A stretch of DNA of 51,964 nt from Basidiobolus meristosporus CBS 931.73 (taxonomy: Eukaryota > Basidiobolomycota > Basidiobolomycetes > Basidiobolales > Basidiobolaceae), in NCBI GenBank assembly GCA_002104905.1, contig MCFE01000622.1:1-51964 (forward strand), in the 5' to 3' direction. The notes below the pieces were generated by a model. The model saw only the letters and a program-made list of their open reading frames with translations, ran no database searches and was not told where the DNA came from. The position numbers were made by a program, and so were the translations under genes. The stretch's first letter is position 1. The number at the start of each line of letters is the position of its first letter. Below are positions 9,437 through 18,382 of the stretch, in pieces.

Positions 9437-10595
9437 ATGTTCGACTATCGTCTGGACGACACTGCATTTGGAGTGTTGCTTCTACTCTCAGGATCCACTA
9501 GCCTGCCTCTCTTCTTCTTCCTTCTAGTGAAACGCAAAATATTCAACAACGATGAATTCATCTCCCATGTCAATTGCTTTTGCTATTCAATTTCCAGTAC
9601 TTGGAGTGCGGCATTTCATCACACAGCTTGTGGGAATTGATTTGGTCAAAACTGACCAGAAAATCAGGGGAATGGTGGTTCAGTCCGTCTTCGATGGCAA
9701 TGCCTACTTGATTGATCCTCAGGCGCTAAATAGCAGCACAGACATTGCAGATGGCACTGAGGAAGTCAAAGGTGAACCAAAAGCATCCAAGAAGCTTGTC
9801 TTATCAGCGGTTGATCAATCTGCAACTGGCATGACCATAAACTCGAGATATTTGACGAGGATGAAAGAAGAAGATGTACCCCTGATACTAAGCAGTAATC
9901 TATCGGTGTATCGCATACCAGAATCCAAGGTTATCACCTACTTGGGAAGTATAGGCTCGCTGTGCGTAGCTTCTCTGTGGATATATAGCATTTGTGCAGC
10001 TAAACGAAGCCTGCAAAGCCTTGGTTACATACCTGGAGCTAGCATGATCGAGTTTCTAATGTGCCCGGTGCTCTATTATCCATTTCTGTGTAAAAACTCA
10101 TTATACAAGGGTCCCGTTTTTATCAATGTGAAAGTTGGCAATTATCCCTCCAGAAGGGATTACTTAGAGCCTGACACAAATAGTAATGGACCCGGTGTGT
10201 GGAAGTCATAAGTAAGTGCTGACGTTCTCGATTTAACTCATCAGAAGTTGCTCCTCCGCTATAGGGTTCAATGAGTTGTAGGCTCGCCCGTCTATATGTT
10301 ACTATATTATCCAGTATACTTTGCAATAGCCGCACTAGCTACTATGGATACTGGCACTGTTCCTATAGCTTGTGGACCGTTATTATCCAAGTTCAATTAT
10401 TGGTTTAATGCTTATATCACATTCTCTAGACTTGCGGAGCCGGTAGTGCATTGCCTTGTATGTTTCATACTATTAGGTCAAGTAGTCAATCGTCATCCCA
10501 AGCCGTTGAAAGTACTCTCGATATTTGAGAATATCCTCACTGTGATATATGTTTTGGCTTTAGCTGCTTCAAATATTTTAGCTATAAGACATTAA
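9437..10595 (+). pseudogene. Nearly intact but broken family member
   Basis: It starts MFDYRLDDTAFGVLLLLS at 9437. A frameshift between ~9545 and ~9590 separates TM1 and 'DEFISHVN' from 'AIQFPVLGVRHFITQLVG'. The rest stays in a single frame to 10595, but has two nonsense codons: TAA at ~10209 (after GVWKS) and TGA at ~10273 (where paralogues have CGA for Arg in RIQR). The stretch ~9580-9998 is nearly identical to the gene at 15611-16771. The C-terminal fifth is clearly less similar. If read-through and frameshift were corrected the length would match the family; as it stands it is a recent pseudogene. Confidence 0.85.
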
Positions 10596-10766
10596 AGTGT
10601 CTCAAAACAATATGTTGACAGCGATAAGTCTCACAATCACAACAATTAGAATTCTTCATTTTCTATGCAGTGGTTGACTATTTCATATATCTGATGTATG
10701 GCAATATTATGACGTCATAATATTACATCATCTATGTTAACAAATATGATCAGTGCGTGTTTGGAA

Positions 10767-10853
10767 TGGCAATCAGTGCATGTGTACTTTCATGCCTATT
10801 CTGTTCACAGTCAGTCACTGGCATCACATATGAGATCTATGAAATATCTCGAT
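10767..10853 (+). other. Spacer block that reads like a signal peptide, copy 2
   Basis: Reads MAISACVLSCLFCSQSVTGI and ends after 29 codons (stop at ~10851). Paired with 6589-6660. I do not claim it is expressed; it is listed because both copies keep the same start and hydrophobic run. Confidence 0.25.
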
Positions 10854-10939
10854 AAATTATGATTCAGGCAGTTCACTCTACAATCCAGGGAGCGCTTACT
10901 TCGTTATATGACGAATATTCAACTAGACTAGGGCTCTCG

Positions 10940-11012
10940 GTAATGCGCCACAGAGATAAAAGTTTAACCATCGCATGATATTCGATATGATCCAAATCTA
11001 GGAATGTACCAA
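10940..11012 (+). promoter_or_regulatory. Family upstream element of the 11163 gene
   Basis: GATAAAAGTTTAACCATCG, ATATTCGATATGATCC, AAATCTAGGAATGTACC. Almost the same as the block at 421-478. I find no clear TATA box between it and the ATG, unlike most other members. Confidence 0.65.
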
Positions 11013-11162
11013 CAAATTTGCTCTCGACCTGAACAGCCACGGCTAATGATAATCATAGTTCATCTCTATTAAATATGCTTCAATAGTGTTCAGCGAACTC
11101 CTGCTGAAACCACTACATAGTGTACCTCTGAAAATCTTGCTTCTACGTTTTTACATAACTCA

Positions 11163-12317
11163 ATGATGAGTGACTATAGACTGGACAACACTGCATTTAA
11201 TGTGTTATATGGCATTTCTATATTCTCCAGTGCAATACTCAAAATAACTTGGGATAGTCGCAGTGTAAATCATCCTGAAAATTACCTCAATAGCGACTAC
11301 GAAATGGCTATGGTATTTCCATTATACGCCATCCGTCACTATATCACGCAGCTTGTGGGCACTGAGTTGGTCGATATTGATCAAAAATCATTGAAAACGG
11401 TGATTCAGTCTGTCTTCGAGGGACGTGCTTACTTGATTACTCCTATAGTGCAGAGTAGTAAAATAGGCACCGCAGAAGGCACTGAGAAGGTTGAAAGTGA
11501 ACGAAACCAGTCCAAGAAGCTTGAGCTATCACTTTTAGATCACCCGGATACTCGCATGACAGCAGAATACAAATCTTTGATGAAGGTGAAGAAAGAAGAC
11601 ATACCCTGGCTACTGCAATGTGATCTATCGGTGTATCGTATGCGAAAAATCAAGATTATCTCCTACTTTGAAAGTGTAGGTGCACTCTGTGTGACATCCC
11701 TGTGGATCCATAGCTTATATGTAGTTGCACAAAGCTTGCAGAATCAGATTGGCTTACCTGGAGCTATGAAGATCACACGTCTAATGATTCCGTTGCTTTT
11801 TATTCCACTCCTATGTAAAACCTCATTATCGAAGGGCCCCGTATATATCACAGCGAAAGTTGATGGTTCCCTCAAAGGCAAAGGTTTCATTGAGTCAAAC
11901 ATTCGTGGCAATGGAATCAATGCGCAGAAGGCAGCAGATAGTTCCGAAATAGGTGAATTAACTCCTCAGAAAATACTCATCTGCTATAGGATTCAACGAC
12001 TCTTGGGCTCACTACTCTATATGATTTTGTACTACGCAGTGTACTTCGTAATAGTCACATTAGCTACTCTTGATACCGACCCTGACTCTACAGACCTGCT
12101 TATGTATATTTTTAGGCTTTCTTATTGTCTTGTATTTATCAGCAAATCCTGCATTCTTGCGGAGCCAATGGTTCATTTCCTTTTGTGCTCTACTTTGCTC
12201 GCCAAAGTAGTTTTTCATCAGCAAAAACTATTGCAAGTACTCTCGATATGTGAGCTGATACTAACAAGGATACATCTTATTATTCTTCCTTTTGTAAATG
12301 CTACTGTACCGATATAG
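11163..12317 (+). CDS. Subtelomeric multi-pass membrane protein family, member D
   Basis: Single-exon gene of 384 residues, function unknown. Two adjacent ATGs (11163 and 11166) both fit; MSDYRLDNTAF aligns to the family start. Features in order: a short TM1, SRSVNHPEN, RHYITQLVGTELV, IQSVFEGRAYLITP, SKKLELSLLDHPD, KKEDIPWLLQ, VYRMRKIK, TM2, SLSKGPVY (Ser where most have Tyr), ICYRIQRLLGSLLYM, and ILAEPMVHFLLC. It is paired with the member at 649 by sequence and by promoter region. A conserved 3' block (12386-12434) follows ~70 bp after the stop. Confidence 0.85.
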   Translation: MMSDYRLDNTAFNVLYGISIFSSAILKITWDSRSVNHPENYLNSDYEMAMVFPLYAIRHYITQLVGTELVDIDQKSLKTVIQSVFEGRAYLITPIVQSSKIGTAEGTEKVESERNQSKKLELSLLDHPDTRMTAEYKSLMKVKKEDIPWLLQCDLSVYRMRKIKIISYFESVGALCVTSLWIHSLYVVAQSLQNQIGLPGAMKITRLMIPLLFIPLLCKTSLSKGPVYITAKVDGSLKGKGFIESNIRGNGINAQKAADSSEIGELTPQKILICYRIQRLLGSLLYMILYYAVYFVIVTLATLDTDPDSTDLLMYIFRLSYCLVFISKSCILAEPMVHFLLCSTLLAKVVFHQQKLLQVLSICELILTRIHLIILPFVNATVPI

Positions 12318-12385
12318 TTATCGGCTTTACGATCCCAGTGTATCGTACCTAACCATGATACATATAATCTTATTGCCTATTGAAA

Positions 12386-12434
12386 GCTGTGCCACTTTAG
12401 CTTATTTCTTTATATTCTAAGAGTTGACTCCACC
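12386..12434 (+). repeat. Conserved 3' flank, copy 2
   Basis: GCTGTGCCACTTTAGCTTAT and TTCTAAGAGTTGACTCCACC match 6204-6252. See that entry; shared position after family stop codons suggests a 3' UTR or termination role. Confidence 0.6.
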
Positions 12435-12784
12435 TCGGTTCATAAAGGTGTGTCTGTTTGCTATTTATCATAACAGCTGGCAAGATATCACAGGGTTGTG
12501 TTGTACAATCTCTCAAAGTACGACCTACTATGTGGATATTCCAATACGAAGTAGTACATTAGATGCCATTAGATTCATGATACAGGTTGAGAAGCCTAAA
12601 TCATCTAGTATAAACCAGAGTTGCAAGCGGATGTAAGTTACATGAACAAAACAATTGGACATGAGTTATCCGAAATACATAAACCGGGTACCAATCAGAT
12701 GGGATTATATGAAACCAGGCTCAAGAGTTTAATCCCAGATTGTCAACGTGCCACCCGCATGGTTCTGGTTAACCCCGAGTGATA

Positions 12785-12875
12785 ATCAATGCCATTCATA
12801 GAAGGCAAATGTTAGCCCATTAAAGAATAGTCGATATCATCCACATGGAGGAATGCACTGATAAAATCGTATTAG
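12785..12875 (+). promoter_or_regulatory. Orphan upstream element
   Basis: TCAATGCCATTCATAGAAGG, TTAGCCCATTAAAGAATAG, TCGATATCATCCACATGGAG and GAATGCACTGATAAAATCGT. No family start codon follows within 300 bp; only the relic at ~12975 does. It marks a member that has been lost. Confidence 0.6.
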
Positions 12876-12974
12876 GCTTTATCACGTATAGAATTTCTCT
12901 CACGTATTAGTTGGATACATGTATTGTCATTATGAAATACGCGAGATTCTTTCATCATCCACATCATAACTCCA

Positions 12975-13050
12975 TACATTCGTCTCCCATATTGTGCAAT
13001 ACCTGGGTGTATACGTCACTTGAATTTGTCACGGTAAAATTTTATTATTT
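12975..13050 (+). pseudogene. Short family relic
   Basis: Reads SSPILCNTWVYTSLEFVTVK in one frame, matching the family's 'IPLLCNTSVYKGPVFVTVK'. It is ~22 codons with nothing recognisable before or after. It sits between orphan upstream elements. Confidence 0.6.
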
Positions 13051-13082
13051 TCCCCCATACGAATTTTACAGGGCAAGGTGCC

Positions 13083-13235
13083 ATCAATCCCATACTTCAG
13101 AAGGTAAACGTTTAGCCTTGTGAGAATATTCAATAGCATCCAAGTCAAAGTATCCACCGATAATATTGTATTCAGAACAAACGATGATTGATAGCAACTA
13201 AATCTAGGAATATACGGATAAAATCACTTTTGAAT
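13083..13235 (+). promoter_or_regulatory. Two tandem upstream elements before a truncated copy
   Basis: The first is TCAATCCCATACTTCAGAAG, GTAAACGTTTAGCC, GAATATTCAATAGCATCC, ACCGATAATATTGTATTC (13083-13175). The second, partial, is TAGCAACTAAATCTAGGAAT then ACGGATAAAATCAC (13188-13230). The truncated gene start follows at 13369. Confidence 0.55.
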
Positions 13236-13368
13236 TCAGCAGGTACACCATATGGTTAATATCATTCGTTGCTTTGTACATAATTCTACCCACTCCCGCA
13301 TTCACTATCCAATGTCCATCATACTTTTAATACATTTTATTGTTTTGGCAGCTGCCAATTTTACCAAA

Positions 13369-13657
13369 ATGCAAGAATATGAAGAGCTAGACTATGATTT
13401 TTACGGCACTATATTTGCAGTGTTACTCGGACTTTCCTTGTCTTTGAGTCTAATATTCTTGAACAAACTTTTCAAGAGACCCGATGCTTTCAAAATACTA
13501 AATTATCGTCTAATAATAAGAATAATAATCCTGATAAGCGAGTCGCTTTCACACAGAGCAATCTCTCTCTTGCTATGGCATATTCATTAGCCGGAGTCCG
13601 ACACTATATCACGCAGCTTGTAGGAATCGACTTGGCCAAAACTGACAACAAATCTTT
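13369..13657 (+). pseudogene. Truncated N-terminal family fragment
   Basis: Starts MQEYEELDYDFYGTIFAVLL, aligning with the family N-terminus and TM1. It frameshifts before ~13560 into LAYSLAGVRHYITQLVG and GIDLAKTDNKSLL. Homology stops abruptly at ~13657, where minus-strand family sequence begins. About 95 codons remain. Confidence 0.8.
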
Positions 13658-13905
13658 ATTGAGTCAGATCTCCACCGGTAGGACTTGCTTTTGACTTCCT
13701 CGTATTGACTCCATTACTATAGGTGTCAGACTCAATTTAATCCGTGCTGGAGACATAATCATCTCCTTCCACAGCGACAAACACAGGGCCCTTATATAAG
13801 AAGGTTTTACATAACAGAGGGGGAAAGATAAGCGTGTTCATTAGAAACATGATCCCATTTGCTCCATTTGCTCCAGGTATGTAGTCTTAGTACTGACAAG
13901 CCTTT
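13657..13905 (-). pseudogene. Inverted middle fragment of a family member
   Basis: On the minus strand it reads DYIPGANGANGIM, LLCKTFLYKGPVFVAVEGDD, SSTD, a stop, IESDTYSNGVNTRKSKA and GDLTQ. These are the family's 'LGYIPGA...LLCKTSLYKGPVFV...' loop and the following region. It directly abuts the plus-strand fragment ending at 13657, so this is a rearrangement junction inside two family copies. Confidence 0.8.
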
Positions 13906-14053
13906 TATTAGTTGCACATACAACATGCTGAAATTCCCTACAAGTCCATATCAACATCCATGTGGGCCACGGCGCATTTCTAATAGATTTGAATTTAACA
14001 GATGGGATATGGTAGATGATGAGCAAGATGATATGTATATATATATATATATT

Positions 14054-14100
<47 letters not shown>

Positions 14101-14275
14101 CATAATGAAAATGAGAGAATACAGCCATTGCTAAACTTGGCAAATCCTAATCCATTTTCTCGTTATGCTTGTCACCTATCCACCAGGACCATGTCATGCA
14201 GAAAGAATAATTATGCATCAATTTCAGAAGCAAATAGCCAAGCGAGAGCATCATCGATGCCCTCCAACGACGAAT
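13906..14275 (+). repeat. Inverted repeat, left arm
   Basis: About 370 bp matching the reverse complement of ~17178-17515. Shared landmarks are TGCACATACAACATGCTGAA, CATCCATGTGGGC, GATGAGCAAGATGATATG, the TG microsatellite, CATTTTCTCGTTATGCTTGT and CCACCAGGACCATGTCATG. The arms bracket the two minus-strand family genes. The inner part of this arm is also the last ~40 codons of the gene at 14147-15280. Confidence 0.85.
14036..14097 (+). repeat. (TA)n(TG)n microsatellite
   Basis: A run of alternating TA, TTTA, then about 21 TG units. The equivalent position in the right arm (17347-17368 on the plus strand as CA) has about 11 units, so the tract has changed length since duplication. Confidence 0.95.
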
Positions 14276-15280
14276 TATTTCTTCATCTGAGGCAATGTAG
14301 CAAAGAATACAATACAGAACTGGTTCTGCAAGCAAACAGTACCAGTAAAATACCCCCAAACGAGTCGTTTGCTGCCATTTAGCTAGGGAACTTAATCCAA
14401 AGTATGCTAGATAAAATGGAATCATGTAGAGGAACGAACCCAGGAATCGTTGAATCCTATACCAAGTGAGCACCTTCTTTGGGTTTGGAACGTCTACCCC
14501 AGGGTGTTCTTTTGACCGAATCTCATTAAACATGAACTCTTCGTCCGGCTTAACTGAAGATTTACTCAAGCAAGGATCATCACCAGTTTTCAGAGTAATA
14601 AACACGGGCCCCTTGTATATGGAATTGTTATAGAAAAACGGAATAAACAACGCCGGACGCATTAGATCTATAGCATCCCGACATTCAGGTATGCAACCCA
14701 AGCTCATAAAGCCATGAACTATTACATAAGCTTCAAACAACCAGTAGGAAAGTACGCACAGACAGCCCAACTTCGAGAGATAATACAAGACTTTTGAATC
14801 GGGCAGATAATATACGGATATATCATTCTCTAGCAGCACGGGTATGTCTGCTTCCTTCACTTTTGTCAAATATGTATAATCTGTTGTTACGCGAATGCCT
14901 GGCTGATCGATTGGCGACAATTCAAGCATGTTGGATAGTCGAGATTTGGAATCTTCAATCACAATTTTTCCCGTATCGCTTTCTTGAGTGAGAGCACCAA
15001 CCCAGTAGGCAGTACCGTCGAGGGCTGAGCGAAGAATCACATCCATGGATCTTTGGTCTGCTTTGGTCAACTTACTACTCATGAGCTGTGTAATATACCT
15101 TCGGACTACGGTCGCTGGATTTAGGGTAACTAGATCAATGCATTCTCTAAACGTGTAATACCGTGTAGTGGCGATATTAAACCTGACAACAGGACTGCAA
15201 AGCCACAAAAAGTACGAAATAAAGATGGCAGAAGATCTTAACACAGTATTTGTAGTGCCGTTCAGTTGTAATTCAATCAT
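14147..15280 (-). CDS. Subtelomeric multi-pass membrane protein family, member E (inverted)
   Basis: Single-exon gene of 377 residues if started at 15280. The frame is open from 15331, but MIELQLNGTTNTVL is the part that aligns with other family starts, and TATATAAGG at 15320-15328 lies 40 bp before 15280. Motifs: RRYITQLMS, LRSALDGTAYWVG, ELSPIDQPGIRVT, KEADIPVLLEND, VYYLPDSK, SLGCIPE, NNSIYKGPVF, YRIQRFLGSFLYM, LLAEPVLYC. The last 25 residues (SFCMTWSWWIGDKHNEKMD end) are unlike the usual LPIANF-type terminus and lie inside the inverted repeat; the fragment at 17173-17295 encodes the same tail, so the tail is a subfamily trait. I see no clear upstream element. Confidence 0.8.
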   Translation of the reverse strand: MIELQLNGTTNTVLRSSAIFISYFLWLCSPVVRFNIATTRYYTFRECIDLVTLNPATVVRRYITQLMSSKLTKADQRSMDVILRSALDGTAYWVGALTQESDTGKIVIEDSKSRLSNMLELSPIDQPGIRVTTDYTYLTKVKEADIPVLLENDISVYYLPDSKVLYYLSKLGCLCVLSYWLFEAYVIVHGFMSLGCIPECRDAIDLMRPALFIPFFYNNSIYKGPVFITLKTGDDPCLSKSSVKPDEEFMFNEIRSKEHPGVDVPNPKKVLTWYRIQRFLGSFLYMIPFYLAYFGLSSLAKWQQTTRLGVFYWYCLLAEPVLYCILCYIASDEEIIRRWRASMMLSLGYLLLKLMHNYSFCMTWSWWIGDKHNEKMD

Positions 15281-15610
15281 TAGTAAGGACTGATGTCCAA
15301 CAAACTGCCATGAAGTCGGCCTTATATACATCGATTTCCTACCACCTGTTACATTTCCGTGTCTGGATTTGGATATAGGTGAGCCACACGATTAACCCAT
15401 TTCCATCCACCCATTCCTGAGTCTCAACTGAAAAAACATTCCCTGATAGTCGAAATCTCACATATCCAATTACGCAATTCGTGAGCCTTACCGCTGCCAA
15501 TGTATTACTACAGGCTTTACGAATTTATACTCATATCTGAGTGGAGCGGCGAATATTGTTATTGCAACGGACCACACTCTGTACGCCAATTTTTGAGACA
15601 CTTTAATGTC

Positions 15611-16771
15611 TTATATAAATAAAGCATTTGTAATAGACAAAACAAAACAGTATATCGGAGTGAGGGTATTCTCAAATATCGAGAGTACTTTCAACAGCTT
15701 GGGATGACGAATGACTACTTGACCTAATAGTATGAAACATGCAAGGCAATGCATTACTGGCTCCGCAAGTTTACAGAATGCGATACTAGCATTAAACCAA
15801 TAAATAAACTTAGATAATCGCGGCCCCAGAGCTATAGGAACAGTGTCAGTATCCATAGTAGCTAGTGCGGCTATTGCAAAGTATACTGCATAATACAATA
15901 ACATATAGATGAGTGAGCCTACAACTCGTTGAATCCTATAGCGGAAGAGTAACTTCTGGTGAGTTGAATTGATAATATCAGAGCTTGATTTTGCCTTCCA
16001 CACATCGAGTCCATTGCTCTTGATATCAGACCCGATGTAATCCTTACTGAATGGGCCATCATCACCTTTCACATCGACAAACACAGGGCCCTTGCATAAT
16101 GAGGTTTTACACAGAAGGGGGATAAACAACCCTGGTAATATTACGTGTCTGATAAGTTTAGCACCAGGTATGTATCCAAGGCTCCTCAGGCTTTGTGTAG
16201 CTGCACAAATGCTATATATCCACAGAGAAGCTACGCACAGTGAGCCTATACTTCCCAAGTAGGTGATAACCTTGGATTCTGGTATGCGATACACCGATAG
16301 ATTACTGCTTAGTATCAGGGGTACATCTTCTTCTTTCATCCTCGTCAAATATCTCGAGTTTATGGTCACGCCAGTTGCAGATTGATCAACCGCTGATAAG
16401 ACAAGCTTCTTGGATGCTTTTGGTTCACCTTTGACTTCCTCAGTGCCATCTGCAATGTCTGTGCTGCTATTTAGCGCCTGAGGATCAATCAAGTAGGCAT
16501 TGCCATCGAAGACGGACTGAACCACCATTCCCCTGATTTTCTGGTCAGTTTTGACCAAATCAAATCCCACAAGCTGTGTGATGAAATGCCGCACTCCAAG
16601 TACTGGAAATTGAATAGCTGAACGGTAATTGATATGGGAGATAATTTGACGCTCATCTATCTTGAAACTTGCACGTTTCAATACAAGAAAGTAGATGATC
16701 AACAGGTTGAGACATAGTGGGAGTAGAAGTAACACTCCAAATGTAGTTTCATCCAGACCGTAGCTCATCAT
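15611..16771 (-). CDS. Subtelomeric multi-pass membrane protein family, member F (inverted)
   Basis: Single-exon gene of 386 residues, function unknown. MM start at 16771 (second ATG at 16768), then SYGLDETTFGVLLLL as TM1. Motifs in order: RHFITQLVGFDLVKTDQK, VQSVFDGNAYLIDP, SKKLVLSAVDQ, KEEDVPLILSSN, VYRIPESK, TM2, SLGYIPGAK, SLCKGPVFVDVKGDD, RYRIQRVVGSLIYML, KLAEPVMHCLAC, LSIFEN. TATAAAAG lies at 16813-16820 on this strand and the shared upstream element at ~16840-16925. About 400 bp of its middle is nearly identical to the pseudogene at 9437, and part of it to the pseudogene at 18383, so it appears to be the functional donor or sibling of both. Confidence 0.85.
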   Translation of the reverse strand: MMSYGLDETTFGVLLLLPLCLNLLIIYFLVLKRASFKIDERQIISHINYRSAIQFPVLGVRHFITQLVGFDLVKTDQKIRGMVVQSVFDGNAYLIDPQALNSSTDIADGTEEVKGEPKASKKLVLSAVDQSATGVTINSRYLTRMKEEDVPLILSSNLSVYRIPESKVITYLGSIGSLCVASLWIYSICAATQSLRSLGYIPGAKLIRHVILPGLFIPLLCKTSLCKGPVFVDVKGDDGPFSKDYIGSDIKSNGLDVWKAKSSSDIINSTHQKLLFRYRIQRVVGSLIYMLLYYAVYFAIAALATMDTDTVPIALGPRLSKFIYWFNASIAFCKLAEPVMHCLACFILLGQVVIRHPKLLKVLSIFENTLTPIYCFVLSITNALFI

Positions 16772-16812
16772 GATAAGAGTTGGAGTTCAATACAAAAGCA
16801 ATTGTGTGGGTG

Positions 16813-16925
16813 CTTTTATATTCAGATTCCATTATCCGTAACTGCTGAAATCGAATACGATTTTTTCCGTGGATGCTTTGATTTGGATGATTTCGAATAT
16901 ACTACAATGGGTAAACATTTACTTC
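16813..16925 (-). promoter_or_regulatory. TATA box and upstream element of member F
   Basis: Reading the minus strand: CCATATTCCAGGGAAGTAAA, TTTACCCATTGTAGTATATTCG, AAATCATCCAAATC, AAAGCATCCACGGAAAAAAT, then TATTCGATTTCAGC and TATAAAAG. It is the same module as at the plus-strand genes, in inverted orientation, so gene and promoter inverted together. Confidence 0.65.
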
Positions 16926-16949
16926 CCTGGAATATGGCGATATCCACAT

Positions 16950-17012
16950 TTCAAGGTGGTGATTGTTGATGATGCTATATCAATGTTTTCCGCAAAATGC
17001 AGGACAACTTAT
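16950..17012 (+). repeat. Spacer inverted repeat (partner 17998-18060)
   Basis: GGTGATTGTTGATGATGCTA through GTTTTCCGCAAAATGCAGGA matches the reverse complement of 17998-18060. A third, weaker copy lies at ~17085-17130 (TTTTTTGCGAAATATAGAAC). No coding content recognised. Confidence 0.6.
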
Positions 17013-17172
17013 AAGGGGACCCAGATATTGTTGAGCTCACTATCAAGTGTGCGGTTTATGATGACATTCAAATAGCAACTTGGCGTCATAACAATATTTT
17101 TTGCGAAATATAGAACAATACAGGGGGATTTTGTAGAAAGCCCATAAATTGCTTAACTCGATATTGAGTGTG

Positions 17173-17295
17173 TGTTGGAGGACATCAATGATGCACTCGC
17201 TTGGCTATGTGTTTCTGAAATTGATACATAATTCTACTTTCTTCATGACATGGTCCTGGTGGATAGGTGACAAGCATAACGAGAAAATGGATTAG
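17173..17295 (+). pseudogene. Solitary C-terminal fragment of the member-E subfamily
   Basis: Reads CWRTSMMHSLGYVFLKLIHN, STFFMTWSWWIGDKHNEKMD, stop. It matches the end of the gene at 14147-15280 nearly residue for residue. No upstream gene body is present; it is the coding edge of the right inverted-repeat arm. Confidence 0.85.
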
Positions 17296-17515
17296 GATTT
17301 GCCAAGTTTAGCAATGGCTGTATTCTCTCATTTTCATTATGATTTACACACACACACACACACACACATAAATATATATACATATACATATCATCTTGCT
17401 CATCATCTACCATATCCCATCCGTTAAATTCAAATCTATTAGAAATGCGCTTTAGCCCACATGGATGTTGATATGGACTTGTAGGGTATTTCAGCATGTT
17501 GTATGTGCAGCTAAT
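17178..17515 (-). repeat. Inverted repeat, right arm
   Basis: Reverse-complement partner of 13906-14275 (see there). Its CA tract is shorter. Between the arms lie both minus-strand family genes and the promoter of member F, so the arms delimit a ~3 kb segment that is inverted relative to the rest of the array. Confidence 0.85.
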
Positions 17516-17997
17516 AAACAGCCTACCAGTGTTGTGTTGCGAGTAGTAGGATGTTAACTTTCAAAATAACACAACGGCCTTAACTAAGGAATGTATCCTG
17601 TTTGCAGCATGATATAGCTCGCCTTTACACGTCACAATCGAATTGAAGCTGAATAGCGTAGCAGGTTTTTTTTGCCATAGTTTTCTACGACCACTTACAT
17701 TGTGCTATAGTTTAGAGGCTTTTGAAACTTGCAATACCAATGATGTGGTCAACTTAACCCAAACGGGATGTGCATCCGATGCAATGATCAGTAAGCTATG
17801 GGTTCGCAATTGTTCATTATCTGAAGGGATATAGCATACTTGAGACAAGCCACATTGGCTACATTAGAGGTTGATGCCGAATCCACAAATTAGAATAGAT
17901 AGATAACCTCACCTTGATTGTATTATACTCTATGGAAGTTGTTACGATGTATAATATACATTCACTTGTTAACCGCTCAACTCCTGAACTCTCTTTT
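17516..17997. other. Gene-free spacer
   Basis: AT-rich spacer after the right inverted-repeat arm. I recognise no family fragment or other gene. Sequence homologous to the 5' flank of the 9437 copy begins at ~18120. Confidence 0.45.
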
Positions 17998-18156
17998 AAA
18001 TTGTTCTGCATTTTGGAGAATATATTATTGTAGCATCATCGACAATCACCATTTTGCCATGTGAACATGGCTGTGTTAGACAAATCAATATAGCAGATTG
18101 CGAAAATAGAGTTCGTTGGTCCACCGCATGACTTTGGTAAGCTTCGTGAACTGCTC

Positions 18157-18318
18157 AATCAATGCCACATTCCAGGGAGGTAAACATTCAACCTTTGAAG
18201 AACATCCGATATCATCCAAATCTAAGAATCCACGGTTAATATTGTATTCGCCTTGAACGGGTATGGAACGCTTGCCAGCTGGTGTGTAGGTGCTTAACTA
18301 AATTTCATATAAATCCCC
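18157..18318 (+). promoter_or_regulatory. Upstream element and TATA box of the 18383 pseudogene
   Basis: TCAATGCCACATTCCAGGGA, GGTAAACATTCAACC, AACATCCGATATCATCC, AAATCTAAGAATCC, then TATAAAT at ~18308. Nearly identical to 9215-9373. The promoter is intact although the gene is dead. Confidence 0.7.
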
Positions 18319-18382
18319 TGGAATTGAACTAGCAAAGCCCTCAAATAACCACTTTCGTAGTTAACTCCAGCCTTACGTGATT

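Noticed and set aside
14059-14143. Open frames reading through the TG/CA repeat
   Set aside because: They consist of CV or TH repeats produced by the microsatellite; no gene is implied.
13906-17515. Inverted repeats as ends of a DNA transposon carrying the two genes
   Set aside because: The arms hold 3' coding and spacer sequence of the family itself and the cargo has no transposase; a family-derived inversion explains it better.
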